This document shows, piece by piece, positions 44,701 through 52,914 of a stretch of DNA of 64,000 nucleotides. The notes below the pieces were generated by a model. That model saw only the letters and a list, made by a program, of their open reading frames with translations. It made no database searches and had not been told where the DNA came from. Position numbers and translations under genes: made by a program. Position 1 is the first letter of the stretch; each line of letters opens with the position of its first letter. Origin of the DNA: Durusdinium trenchii (Eukaryota > Sar > Dinophyceae > Suessiales > Symbiodiniaceae); NCBI GenBank assembly GCA_963970005.1, contig CAXAMN010022729.1, positions 910,748 to 974,747 on the forward strand, in the 5' to 3' direction.

Positions 44701-46748
44701 AGAGCTTGTACCTCACGGGTGTTCCACCCATCCAAGCCAGCAGCTGCATCAGGTTTACGACGTGCAGCTTGCTCCCAGAGTTGAGTCTCCGTGATGGGCC
44801 CCAACACAACAGATTGACCCTTGTCGTGAATATAGGGCCAAACCTGCTTCAAAATCTGCATTTCATGTTGATGACTGGCATTGACAGAGAAAACGGTGTC
44901 CCATTTCTCAGCAATAGTGTTCATTGCAGTCTGCGGGTCATAGACAATGTTGCCATCGTCATCCTCCACCAAATTTTGAGGAAGAACACGGCCTTTACGC
45001 TTGAGATACTGATACACAACTTTGCCAATAGCCAGCGAGGTAGTGGCATTCTTCATCGCTTCCCGCCACTTCCGGATTGCTGCCTGTTTCATCAGCTTGA
45101 GCTCCTCAGTGATGGCCTGTAAGGTCAAATCAGTCAAATGAGGCAGATCAAATGCAAATACCTGGTGCATATTCATCGGAACAAGTGAGGCTTCTTTGAG
45201 TCGGCGCAGCAGCTTTTTCTGCGTGAAGAAGAAAGTTCGAGAATCAGCCTCTCCAGTGCAGGCTCGACCAAATCGATATGTCAACTCACGTAGCGAGCGA
45301 AGGCATGCCCGAAGCAAGAGAAGTCGAGGCGAAGTAGGATTTCCAGAGAGCTCCTGTGGTGTAGCGATCTGTGTCTTCCGAAATTTGGGAAGACGGCCTC
45401 GGGCACGAGGGCCTTTTTCCCATTTTGCACCGTGCTGCAAGAGCACATCCAGGGCAAATTCATTGAAAAGACCCCATTTGCTGTCCGACGCAGGTTCAGC
45501 CTGAAATCTTGTTTCATATTGCAACCAGAGTTGCTCACATGATTGATTGTATGGGCAAACCGGATCTGAGGCATCACATTTAGGAACTTGTGAAACATCA
45601 AGCATGGCAAACTTCTGGAGAATAGTGCCAGCTTGTTGAATACGATCCCAAGCAAAAGTAGCTTGTACTGGACGATGCTGACGATCACGATGGTCCAGAA
45701 CTTCGATGCGGACTAGGGCGGCCAATGCAGTTCGATTCATCAAAATGCCATCAATGGACGACTGGCCCTCACCATCAACAGTTGCAGCTTGCTGGAAAAA
45801 GGTATGAGGCCGGAATACCTCCCCAACTTCATTTGTTTGTAACAGTGGATCTGCCCACCCCCAATGATCCAAAGCAAGTTGGACAGCAGGATACATGCCA
45901 GGTTCCATTTGGAAGTCCCCGGCAATAAGCACAGGAAGCACCAACAGGATCTGGTCCAGAAGTTCATTGTTTCTCTCGAACTTGGCACGCTCGGAGGCAG
46001 CATTGGCCACTGCATAAAAGTTGAAAGCAAGGACCTTAACCGTCGGGTTGACTTGATGCCAGGTGGCAGTGACGCGAGTAGTCGCACACAGAATGGCCCA
46101 TGTACCCGAAAGGTCAGATTTGACATCAAAAAGCTGTGTAAGCTCCTTGTGAGCACATGTTGCAGTCCCTCCTGAGGGAATCCGAAAGGTGCCATTGCTC
46201 GCTTTCAGCTTCTGAAGAGGTTGAGAGCAGAAGAGGCCAAAATTGCAGAGCGCAGCCTTACGTTGGGCCTCCGCCATATTGGATTCTGCAATACGTGCTT
46301 CCTGAAGCATGAAGGCATCAGCATCCCATTGCAGGCAGTTCACATTTGTAGCAAAGGAATCAATATTCGCAGAGATAATAGACCATCTAGGCCCTTCCCC
46401 AGGGAACCCAAGTGTAGCGTCAAAGATGGTCGATGACCAAAACTGCCCAGAGACAGACAATCTGCCACTGTTGAGACGGCATTGAACCAAAGTAAATTGG
46501 CCGGGTGGAGGCCAGACTGTTGCAGCACAAAATTGGTGTCTACCTTGTTTGAAAGCATTCTGAATTCCGGTTTGGTCACCAGTCAGCTGTAAGGCACTCT
46601 TCTTCACCAGATGGTGGAAGCACAGCGCAGCCAAAGGTGAGAACCCTTGCATAATGTGGTTGAGGTATTCCAGAGGGCGAAGTCCAACCTCCGGCACAAA
46701 ATTCCCCATAGGATGATGGGTACTGAGCCCATCAACATGCTGACACAT
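41781..46748 (-). CDS. LINE ORF2: endonuclease, reverse transcriptase, RNase H
   Basis: This performs target-primed reverse transcription. The first in-frame ATG is at 46748; the frame is open to 46949 but holds no earlier ATG. Numbering from 46802, an AP-type endonuclease spans about residues 140-385 (SIISANIDSF, FMLQEAR, LIAGDFQMEP, SIDGILMNR). The RT has LKLDKSKCFDRL (motif A), GVVQGCSLSLLCIN (motif B) and FRAFIDDTYLW (catalytic DD). A CCHC finger, CRFCDAPKESIQHFVDEC, follows. RNase H has HVWTDGSVQ, SYSAELWAILV, VIHTDSLTI and LADTVAK. The C-terminal 200 residues have no recognised domain. All catalytic residues looked for are present. The lack of an early ATG suggests stop-restart or reinitiation after ORF1. 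Confidence 0.93.
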   Translation of the reverse strand: MCQHVDGLSTHHPMGNFVPEVGLRPLEYLNHIMQGFSPLAALCFHHLVKKSALQLTGDQTGIQNAFKQGRHQFCAATVWPPPGQFTLVQCRLNSGRLSVSGQFWSSTIFDATLGFPGEGPRWSIISANIDSFATNVNCLQWDADAFMLQEARIAESNMAEAQRKAALCNFGLFCSQPLQKLKASNGTFRIPSGGTATCAHKELTQLFDVKSDLSGTWAILCATTRVTATWHQVNPTVKVLAFNFYAVANAASERAKFERNNELLDQILLVLPVLIAGDFQMEPGMYPAVQLALDHWGWADPLLQTNEVGEVFRPHTFFQQAATVDGEGQSSIDGILMNRTALAALVRIEVLDHRDRQHRPVQATFAWDRIQQAGTILQKFAMLDVSQVPKCDASDPVCPYNQSCEQLWLQYETRFQAEPASDSKWGLFNEFALDVLLQHGAKWEKGPRARGRLPKFRKTQIATPQELSGNPTSPRLLLLRACLRSLRELTYRFGRACTGEADSRTFFFTQKKLLRRLKEASLVPMNMHQVFAFDLPHLTDLTLQAITEELKLMKQAAIRKWREAMKNATTSLAIGKVVYQYLKRKGRVLPQNLVEDDDGNIVYDPQTAMNTIAEKWDTVFSVNASHQHEMQILKQVWPYIHDKGQSVVLGPITETQLWEQAARRKPDAAAGLDGWNTREVQALPPIAFRPVAALFNEIEAGTSDFPTILTQVRMIILNKDGSDAPLSKRLISLQSIFTLVYTGLRFLQLQTWQQQVMPPQLKGGIKARQMSEVHMTLQLEIDHAHSFQGSFAALKLDKSKCFDRLMPKLCAAIMLALGLPATLVRGFLGFYTRMTRFLSFKQWTRERSISMPNGVVQGCSLSLLCINIHIAIWAWIICKIDGVAFRAFIDDTYLWTRQSTIDGLVAAVRATELWDSLCGQFLNTSKCEIFATSSSLRKALKQAFPQMKLVEVVNILGAFVQTTKKNVGSFPVAKLQNALRDCESIRALPCDSYKRAQILATKVLPQIAFAPQLNFIPKRLLARLQSAVADALWQDRPRWRSKHLLLCIIHKAHKLDPFLCRAVTTIVESVRFLQQSPSARQQWQQLFDQDQLTAQAWMTQFSVFGSAPVHFLDFSVKDLKCVLKSLAANKCYQTACLMPRKDIYTASGFLDLALTLSAKKKLASVPNDGFSFLFHWESALVGRTLTADRLAAAGLVDRPHCRFCDAPKESIQHFVDECDHLPADLRQPSTAFSMGPNFPMLGIVELPLATIRKKLVCSSPSHVQVAQWMGPLSSVGHVWTDGSVQLTNYPWLALAAFAVVGSDQSVLAAGSVHHWRLSSYSAELWAILVAFAMAPQPLVIHTDSLTIVQQFSSLLGDGVVQLEWTHANWWNFLYNLLVQRRIFHDSPLQLIWCPAHLLEHIPSSMVTEEEAVRVGSSRQDIILNRLADTVAKNHIQKAARDIKADIVMKEADVFARQLWLSKCNRFCKKPAANTSCPGETVAQAPVPFTAREMCPRWPWDVSSALYTWHSQVDLDVSFRATPSLSEANFRTFLRFCSSVKWRVGDGYACSVFELAVLAFIEGWRFQHQVGTLCTPQAYATLIRAGLAFCKLKQIVVAPLLLEKGNKSNGKTFPKGVFVGAEAFLPNPALEMLARAFSKGAKQSPSTWNMPFDSLL

Positions 46749-46974
46749 CACCTCACATACACCCCAAAGTGAGGAATCAAAGTAGGAACTCCCACAAAGC
46801 AAAACCCATTGAAAAACTGGTAGCCAAGCAATCCAGCTCCAAATTGAAGGACCAATCCAGAGCCAAAGTGTGAGCGCACCAGCACAATCCCAAATGGATC
46901 TGCAATCTCCATAGTAGGCATCTAACCGGCAGAAGCCAGTCCAATGCCATCATCTCTCTATCAAGGCAGCCTAG

Positions 46975-49900
46975 TCAGGCCGCCCGATGATGCTTCACGG
47001 GTGGGGGAGTTTCCCCCGGCTCACGATGCCGTGGTTGGACGCACTGCAAAATCTGACGCAACTGATCACCAACTTGGTTGAATTGGTTGTCAACCTTCTC
47101 CGTCAAGGATTCATGCTTCTGCTCCAAACGGCCAACCTGTTCTTCCAATCGATCAATCCGTTCATGATGAATGTCTTTAGAGACAGTGCTTCGCGGGGCA
47201 ACGTTCTCTTGTCCATGGGTTTGTTGGCCTTTGGAGGACTTGCCCTTACCTTTGCCCTTGGGTGGCAGCTTGTACGACATAGGAGTGAGCAAGATCTCAA
47301 AGGTCTTGTCATTTACCCTCACTGAGAATTTGGAAACCTCAGGGGGTTTCTCAAAGGACAACGTCCAGGCACAAACTCCAGCGCGACGAAAAGATCTGGT
47401 GGGAATACAAGGCACCTTCGTTGTTTGGTACACAGCTGAGACAATGTCTTTGGCCAAGATCTCAGCTGGCCATCCCAAGCTATCCATATTGACTTTGGGG
47501 ATCATTGCTTTGTTGACTGCACAGATTCGGTCATCTTGTGGTAGAAGAAGGTCTCTGGCAGTGGCAAGTGCATCTGTCGAGAAACGAGGAGCAAGCCCCC
47601 TCTTGGCAACAGCAATCCCACGATAGCCTGTGATGGAGGAGGCAGCCTTGATCAAATCCGCCTTGTTGACCCGATCAATCGGCCAGAAGCGAGGAATGAT
47701 GGAGAGATCTTCAACCTGCTGTCCCTTCGGGATGAAGTCCCGGACAATGAGATCACCATTGCCACTTGCAGCAAGGAGTGGAGTTCGATGCTTCTGCTGT
47801 ACCTTAAGAAGGCATTGATGAACCATATCGTGTTTCTCTTTGGAGTGCTCCTGAACAACTCTGTATCCATAGATGGCAGCATGATTCCAAATTGGATCAG
47901 AACAAGCCTCCTTCAGCATTGTCTTGAATTTGCTCAACGGGTTGTCATAGAAGGAATGAAAGGTTTCTTTGGTTGTGAGCCTGGCATCACACTCAAGCAC
48001 AATCTCACACACTGCAGCCAAGGTCATCGTAATAGAAGGCGTTGGCAGTGAAAAATGCACTTCAGGCGTGATCACAACCAAATGGACTTGCCGCTTGTAT
48101 TCCTGATTCAAAGCCGAGTCAAAGACGATGACTTCAAAAGGCCCTGTCAGATTTGGCATCTTGGCAAGGGGGTCAGTCGGATCTATGATGGGCAGCAAAA
48201 GAGCACATGGTTCCTTTGGTACAACTTCCTTTGCATGTTGCAGGTTCCCTTTGGAGACGAAGGCAATGCCTCCCCGGTTCGTGGAGAGCTGCTGTTTCTG
48301 CGCAAAGGGAATCGAAGATTTGTCTTTCCCGACAAAGGGATGGTCCGACTGGAGCTGCAAATCCTCCCATTTGCTCTGCTTCATGACTTTTTTCTTACTG
48401 GTCCATGGATCTTCAAATTGCCAAGGATCAACTGCCGGTGCAGCTGGATCAGGTTGAGGTTGCCCTTCCATGCCACCAAGAGACACAGCTGAGCAAGGTT
48501 GCAACACCTGTAGGCCACCAACCAGAAGGAAGGCCCTTCTGAGATTTTCAGCAAAAGCCCTGAGCATTGGGGGAGCCCCTGCTGTTCGCCATGCTCTGGT
48601 GGACTCCTCAAGGATAAGATCCAGAAGATGTCGTTTCTGGGCAGGAATATGAAAATCTGGCGGCGCAGCAAAATCTGCAACAATCCACCTGTGGAGCAGC
48701 TCCCATCCACACATTCCTGGGCGGGTTCTAGTAGTGTCAACAATGATGATTGGCCTGAAGCCCAACGGAATAATGAATTCTTCCGCAAAGGTTGTCCAGT
48801 ATTGCTGAGCAGTTGCAGGTGCCTGGAGAATGACGACTCGGCAAGTATGTTCAGCTGCATTGCAAATGACTTCAATGCCAACCCAGTGTCCTTCTCTCAG
48901 TGCAACAAAGCGCTGGACTTGATCAGACATTGGCTTGACTCCAGCAGCAATAATCGAAAGATCATGATGCAAGACTGGTGGGCAAAATGACTCTGGCAGG
49001 AAGTACGACATGAAGAATTCAATCTCATCACTGGTGGCCCATCCTGGATGTGTGCGATAGATGTTGGCCCTCATATCCAGCCAATCATCAGCAACAAAGA
49101 AGATCTCATTGATGTTGTACCCCTGAGGGGGTCTTCCAGTAGCCCGAAGGGCAAGATCATTCGCTCTACTGGGCGATTCCATGATTGCAACCAAGAAGGC
49201 ATTGCGACTCGCTCTTGCAAACTGAAGCATACGATCATCCGTCTGGGTATCACGCCAAACGAAGTCCGCCTGGTCAATGATCTGCATAACATGTTCACTG
49301 TGTTGGGAGCGCTGCAGGCGTTGAGTGGTTCGATGAGTGGTAGGCAGAAGTGGTGCACCAGCTCTAGCATAGAAAGTCCTGAGGGTATGCCACGGTGCAA
49401 GCTCCGAATCCTCTGTTGTTCGGATCCATCTGAAGGCATTCTGAAGAACTCGAATTCTCATGACATTGATGAGTTCCAGGACCGCAGTACGTTGTCTCAC
49501 AGTGAGTTGCTCAGGTGAGTGGTACAATACCCTCCATTGGCCTTCAAAGTAGCGAACCTCGACAAAGATCCAATCAAAAAGTACCAAGATCGGAACCACA
49601 AAATGTTGGAAGCAGCGCTGCAAATCCGCTGGTTCGACTGGAAAGCCGAATTGGGCTTCGTTGTTAACCCAGACTGCAGGTGGGCACCAACAAATCGAGG
49701 GCATCAAAAGCTGCAAAGTGTCACAGTGAAAAACCATTTCATCAATAGCCAGAGCCCCTGGCTCAAGGTTGAATTGCAGAAGGCGAGCCATGACATGGTC
49801 ATCATGTATGTTGCAACCAGGATTCTCCGCAAGGTGGTCCATGCCACCAAGAGACACTTGGGCCACTCTTGCCGGACGAGCATCACACCAAAGGACATCC

Positions 49901-52353
49901 CCATTGATGAGCATCAAAGGTTGATCAGCTCGACATTCAATAGCATTCCGCATAGTAATAGCACACGCTTGTTCCAGCTGAGTCGAACATTGGATGGGTG
50001 TCAAGTTTCGGGGCATGCTGCATATCTTCAACCATTTGAGATCATTTCCACCAGCAAGGAGAATCCACTTTTGAGAACTGACTGGTTCATAGGGGCCATG
50101 AATTGCCAGAATAACTTGAACACCTAGAAGGGTTCTGCACGCCTCTTGATTGACCTTGACAAAATGCATGCACTGATCACCACACTGAAAGGTCGGGATG
50201 GAGCCAAGACGATCAACATTGGCATGCTGGACCCAATTGTACGAACCGTCTTGCTGAAGCAACAGGACTCTGGCAGTCAACCTTGGTTGCTGATCCTGGC
50301 ATACATATTCGACGACATGGAGGAATCCATTGAGGTGTGCATCCAGCAAACAGTCAAGCTCAACGTCTTCATCGTGTTCACCCCACTGCTGAGTGGGGGA
50401 GACAATGGGATCCTCATTATTTCCAAGTCCAGCACGGTGAACAACAAGATTCCCGAGGACAAAGGAGCCACACTTCATGGTGAGGTTTCCAACTGGCAGC
50501 TGGGCCCAGGTCAGATCTTTCGGCAGGTCATGTCCATCACTACTGAGCACAAGGAGATGCATATGCGAGGGTGCCAGTTCCAAGGCCTGAAGAATATCAG
50601 AAAGAACACTTGACTCCTCATTCTTGTTGATAGGCAAGAGGGTAAGATCATCACAGAAACGCAGCAAAGTGCATCCCGCCAACCAAGGCTGCCAAGTAAG
50701 AAGACTCGGAATGGCCTTCCCAACAACATCCGCAATGGGTTGAAGAACATACATCCCATCAACAACTCGTACAATCGCATTATCTGTAGTGAGCCGCTCC
50801 TCCCAACATTGCATCACAAGAGCCAGCTTAGGAAGCGCTTCTCCAGAGACTCCTTCCATGGCAAAGAGGACAGCAACCAAGGCATGCAACTGCGATATTG
50901 CATTTCCCAATTGATGGAATGCTGTACGCAAATTCCCAGGCAACGCTAAGGTCGAGGTAGTCCCAAAGAGAGATGCATACGCAAAAGGGTCAATAAAGCG
51001 GAACCCATCATTCTCCTGGATCAAGGTAGCAAAGATTCCTTTGGATTGCACATGTTCTGCTTGAAGAAGGTGCTGCGCAGTGTACGAAGCACACAGGGTG
51101 GGTAAGTACTCCCCACTTTGCAGCGTTCTTTGAAGCAACACTTGGAGGTTGGAGGCCCCCTCAAGCACCCGTGCCTTCTTCGCCGGAGGGAGAAGGTCCT
51201 TGCTACCATAGATCTGCAATAGAGCCTCATCCAGTGTAAGGTCATCAACCAACGACTGAGGCAGAGCAAAGCAATGCTTTTGGTCATTCCACAAAGCTCG
51301 TCGGCTAGTGGCACAGAGAAGACGTTCACCTGATTTATGTCCAGTGACATCATGCCTAGACCATACTGCCAGCCATCGAGTTCTGTGATTGCCTGTAAGC
51401 TGATGCATAGCAACATCTTGAGACCACAAACGCTGATAGCCAGCAAGCTGCATAGCCGCCGAGAGGACACGCCAATGAGGATGGGCCTCTAGGCCATCCG
51501 AACATTCGAAAAGTGCCAAAATCGGTCGAACTCTGGCCACATGCACGATAGCATCCAAGAAACAGAAGCCTTCATCTGCAGCAAGGCCAGAGTCCTTGCC
51601 GCCTCTACTCCAGCTTGGACATGGCGGGGACAAGGTCATGAGAAGGTTGGACTTGCTAGAGGTGGCTCTCAGCACTGTGACATCATTGATACCTGCCAGA
51701 ATTCCAACATACGGCCCAGTGGGGTTGAAGTCCACTCGAATGGGACAAGTCAAGACTTCTTGCCTGTGATTATAGCTCCATGTCTTCATCACTTCTGGGC
51801 ACCAGTCAACCGAAACATGAGAGGCAAATGCAAAGCCTAAGTTGGCATTTTGAAGCCACCACATAGCTCGCAACCAACCTTCATAGGCACCACAAAATAG
51901 GTGAGAAACTTGCCACGCAAGACTGCTATGGTAGGCAGGGATGTTCCAAACAGGCACCGTTTCATCAGCCACTACACATGCATCATCATGTCGTTGATGG
52001 GGCTTGACCACCAAACCAATCCACATTCCCGGAGAAAGATCCACTTTGCAGTGCTCCGCAGTACACAGAAGATCAAAGGTAGGCCAACTGTGATCCAAAC
52101 ACTCATCCTTTTGCAGCAACATCGAGGTACGGCGCACCTTAGTCCGAGAAGGCGAACCAAGTTGCACCTCAAGCACCTCCCCAAAGAGTACCCATTCGTC
52201 ATCAGCACGGCCACATTCGCCAGTTTGGGCTATGCCTCGAAGAGCTTCAGCAACAGTGAGTGCAAGCGTCGAAGGCATCCCCACAGTTGACCATTGAATG
52301 AGCCCTTCCACTGCATGTTGACCAGCGGTTCTCTTCATTTCCTTAGTCTCCAT
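46975..52353 (-). CDS. LINE ORF1: cytosine-5 DNA methyltransferase plus protease-like domain
   Basis: 1792 residues from the ATG at 52353. Residues about 145-495 are a C5 methyltransferase: motif I HLFCGAYEGW (151-160), motif IV SPPCPSWSRGG with the catalytic Cys at about 245, motif VI FECSDG (282-287), motif VIII NHRTRWL (322-328) and motif X QLGNAISQLHA (481-491). It would methylate cytosine in DNA using S-adenosylmethionine. Around residues 1090-1225, EGHWVGIEV (His 1156) and IIVDTTRTRPGMCGWELL (Asp 1206, Cys 1215) resemble the His-Asp-Cys order of Ulp1-like C48 proteases. Near the C-terminus come a KGKGKGKSSKG tract and a coiled coil (ERIDRLEEQVGRLEQKHESL), fitting the RNA-binding, multimerising role of ORF1 proteins. 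No internal stop occurs. Confidence 0.93.
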   Translation of the reverse strand: METKEMKRTAGQHAVEGLIQWSTVGMPSTLALTVAEALRGIAQTGECGRADDEWVLFGEVLEVQLGSPSRTKVRRTSMLLQKDECLDHSWPTFDLLCTAEHCKVDLSPGMWIGLVVKPHQRHDDACVVADETVPVWNIPAYHSSLAWQVSHLFCGAYEGWLRAMWWLQNANLGFAFASHVSVDWCPEVMKTWSYNHRQEVLTCPIRVDFNPTGPYVGILAGINDVTVLRATSSKSNLLMTLSPPCPSWSRGGKDSGLAADEGFCFLDAIVHVARVRPILALFECSDGLEAHPHWRVLSAAMQLAGYQRLWSQDVAMHQLTGNHRTRWLAVWSRHDVTGHKSGERLLCATSRRALWNDQKHCFALPQSLVDDLTLDEALLQIYGSKDLLPPAKKARVLEGASNLQVLLQRTLQSGEYLPTLCASYTAQHLLQAEHVQSKGIFATLIQENDGFRFIDPFAYASLFGTTSTLALPGNLRTAFHQLGNAISQLHALVAVLFAMEGVSGEALPKLALVMQCWEERLTTDNAIVRVVDGMYVLQPIADVVGKAIPSLLTWQPWLAGCTLLRFCDDLTLLPINKNEESSVLSDILQALELAPSHMHLLVLSSDGHDLPKDLTWAQLPVGNLTMKCGSFVLGNLVVHRAGLGNNEDPIVSPTQQWGEHDEDVELDCLLDAHLNGFLHVVEYVCQDQQPRLTARVLLLQQDGSYNWVQHANVDRLGSIPTFQCGDQCMHFVKVNQEACRTLLGVQVILAIHGPYEPVSSQKWILLAGGNDLKWLKICSMPRNLTPIQCSTQLEQACAITMRNAIECRADQPLMLINGDVLWCDARPARVAQVSLGGMDHLAENPGCNIHDDHVMARLLQFNLEPGALAIDEMVFHCDTLQLLMPSICWCPPAVWVNNEAQFGFPVEPADLQRCFQHFVVPILVLFDWIFVEVRYFEGQWRVLYHSPEQLTVRQRTAVLELINVMRIRVLQNAFRWIRTTEDSELAPWHTLRTFYARAGAPLLPTTHRTTQRLQRSQHSEHVMQIIDQADFVWRDTQTDDRMLQFARASRNAFLVAIMESPSRANDLALRATGRPPQGYNINEIFFVADDWLDMRANIYRTHPGWATSDEIEFFMSYFLPESFCPPVLHHDLSIIAAGVKPMSDQVQRFVALREGHWVGIEVICNAAEHTCRVVILQAPATAQQYWTTFAEEFIIPLGFRPIIIVDTTRTRPGMCGWELLHRWIVADFAAPPDFHIPAQKRHLLDLILEESTRAWRTAGAPPMLRAFAENLRRAFLLVGGLQVLQPCSAVSLGGMEGQPQPDPAAPAVDPWQFEDPWTSKKKVMKQSKWEDLQLQSDHPFVGKDKSSIPFAQKQQLSTNRGGIAFVSKGNLQHAKEVVPKEPCALLLPIIDPTDPLAKMPNLTGPFEVIVFDSALNQEYKRQVHLVVITPEVHFSLPTPSITMTLAAVCEIVLECDARLTTKETFHSFYDNPLSKFKTMLKEACSDPIWNHAAIYGYRVVQEHSKEKHDMVHQCLLKVQQKHRTPLLAASGNGDLIVRDFIPKGQQVEDLSIIPRFWPIDRVNKADLIKAASSITGYRGIAVAKRGLAPRFSTDALATARDLLLPQDDRICAVNKAMIPKVNMDSLGWPAEILAKDIVSAVYQTTKVPCIPTRSFRRAGVCAWTLSFEKPPEVSKFSVRVNDKTFEILLTPMSYKLPPKGKGKGKSSKGQQTHGQENVAPRSTVSKDIHHERIDRLEEQVGRLEQKHESLTEKVDNQFNQVGDQLRQILQCVQPRHREPGETPPPVKHHRAA

Positions 52354-52480
52354 GGCAATCCTGATGCTTTGTGAGCACCAGGTCGGTGGACGTCCAACCC
52401 TCGCCTCTCAGAGAAGCAAGCAGCTGGACCCCGGCCCTTGCGCGGGGGCGTAAGCCAAAAGGATTTGGGCCTAGATGGCT
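52354..52480 (-). promoter_or_regulatory. LINE 5' leader
   Basis: 127 bases between the target duplication and the ORF1 ATG. It is GC-rich with a small hairpin (GGGCCGGGG / CCCCCGC region, about 52431-52451). An internal promoter is expected for LINEs but no motif is recognised. Confidence 0.5.
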
Positions 52481-52496
52481 CGGGGGGAGCTTCCTT
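52481..52496. repeat. LINE target duplication, copy at the 5' end
   Basis: CGGGGGGAGCTTCCTT, the second copy. The foldback repeat resumes directly after it. Confidence 0.9.
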
Positions 52497-52517
52497 GAAG
52501 AAGTGCTCGCACTATTC

Positions 52518-52914
52518 ATTTGGTTCCTAGATTTTTAGGGAGACTTAAGTATCTTAAGTTCGCGCTTGCAATCGACCCAGTCCCCTCAAAAGCATGTTGA
52601 GAGCCCATCCAGTGATGCAGCTGTTCATGGCCGAATTCTACTAGGCCCGCCTTAACGACAGCACCCATATGTATCCTGTGGATTGCTACTACTGACACGT
52701 AGAAACTAGAACGCTTTTATCACAACCCCTGCTCAATACACAACCTTTGCTTGCAAACTTTGTGTAGTCCGTTCGCAGCGCTGGCTTTGAAGAGGTTGCG
52801 CAGGCACCACGGCAGGCTGGAGATTTTTGGGAGACAACTGAGACATGCTCAGTGAAACATGCCTGCGGACCTAGTGAACATTTTTCAGCCTCACCATGCT
52901 TGAAGGACCTTGCC
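52518..52914. other. Intergenic, upstream of RAE1
   Basis: Nothing recognisable. The stretch separates the LINE (minus strand) from RAE1 (plus strand) and probably contains the RAE1 promoter. No TATA box or spliced-leader acceptor stood out beyond an AG at about 52885-52890. Confidence 0.35.

Larger units (their letters stand above)
41694..52480 (-). mobile_element. Full-length LINE with DNA methyltransferase
   Basis: A 10.8-kb non-LTR retrotransposon on the minus strand. It has a 127-base 5' leader, ORF1 (46975-52353), a 172-base interval to the ORF2 region, ORF2 (to 41781), a short 3' tail and an A run of about 8-10. A 16-bp target duplication flanks it. Both ORFs are free of stops over more than 1600 codons each, so the copy looks young and possibly active. 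AP-type endonuclease, RT and RNase H place it near the I/R1-like LINEs. Acquisition of cytosine methyltransferases by retrotransposons is established for Symbiodinium. Confidence 0.92.

Noticed and set aside
52445-52465. Possible relict of the dinoflagellate spliced leader upstream of LINE ORF1
   Set aside because: The minus strand reads CCTTTTGGCTTACG, which shares only TTTTGGCT with the leader; the flanks do not match.
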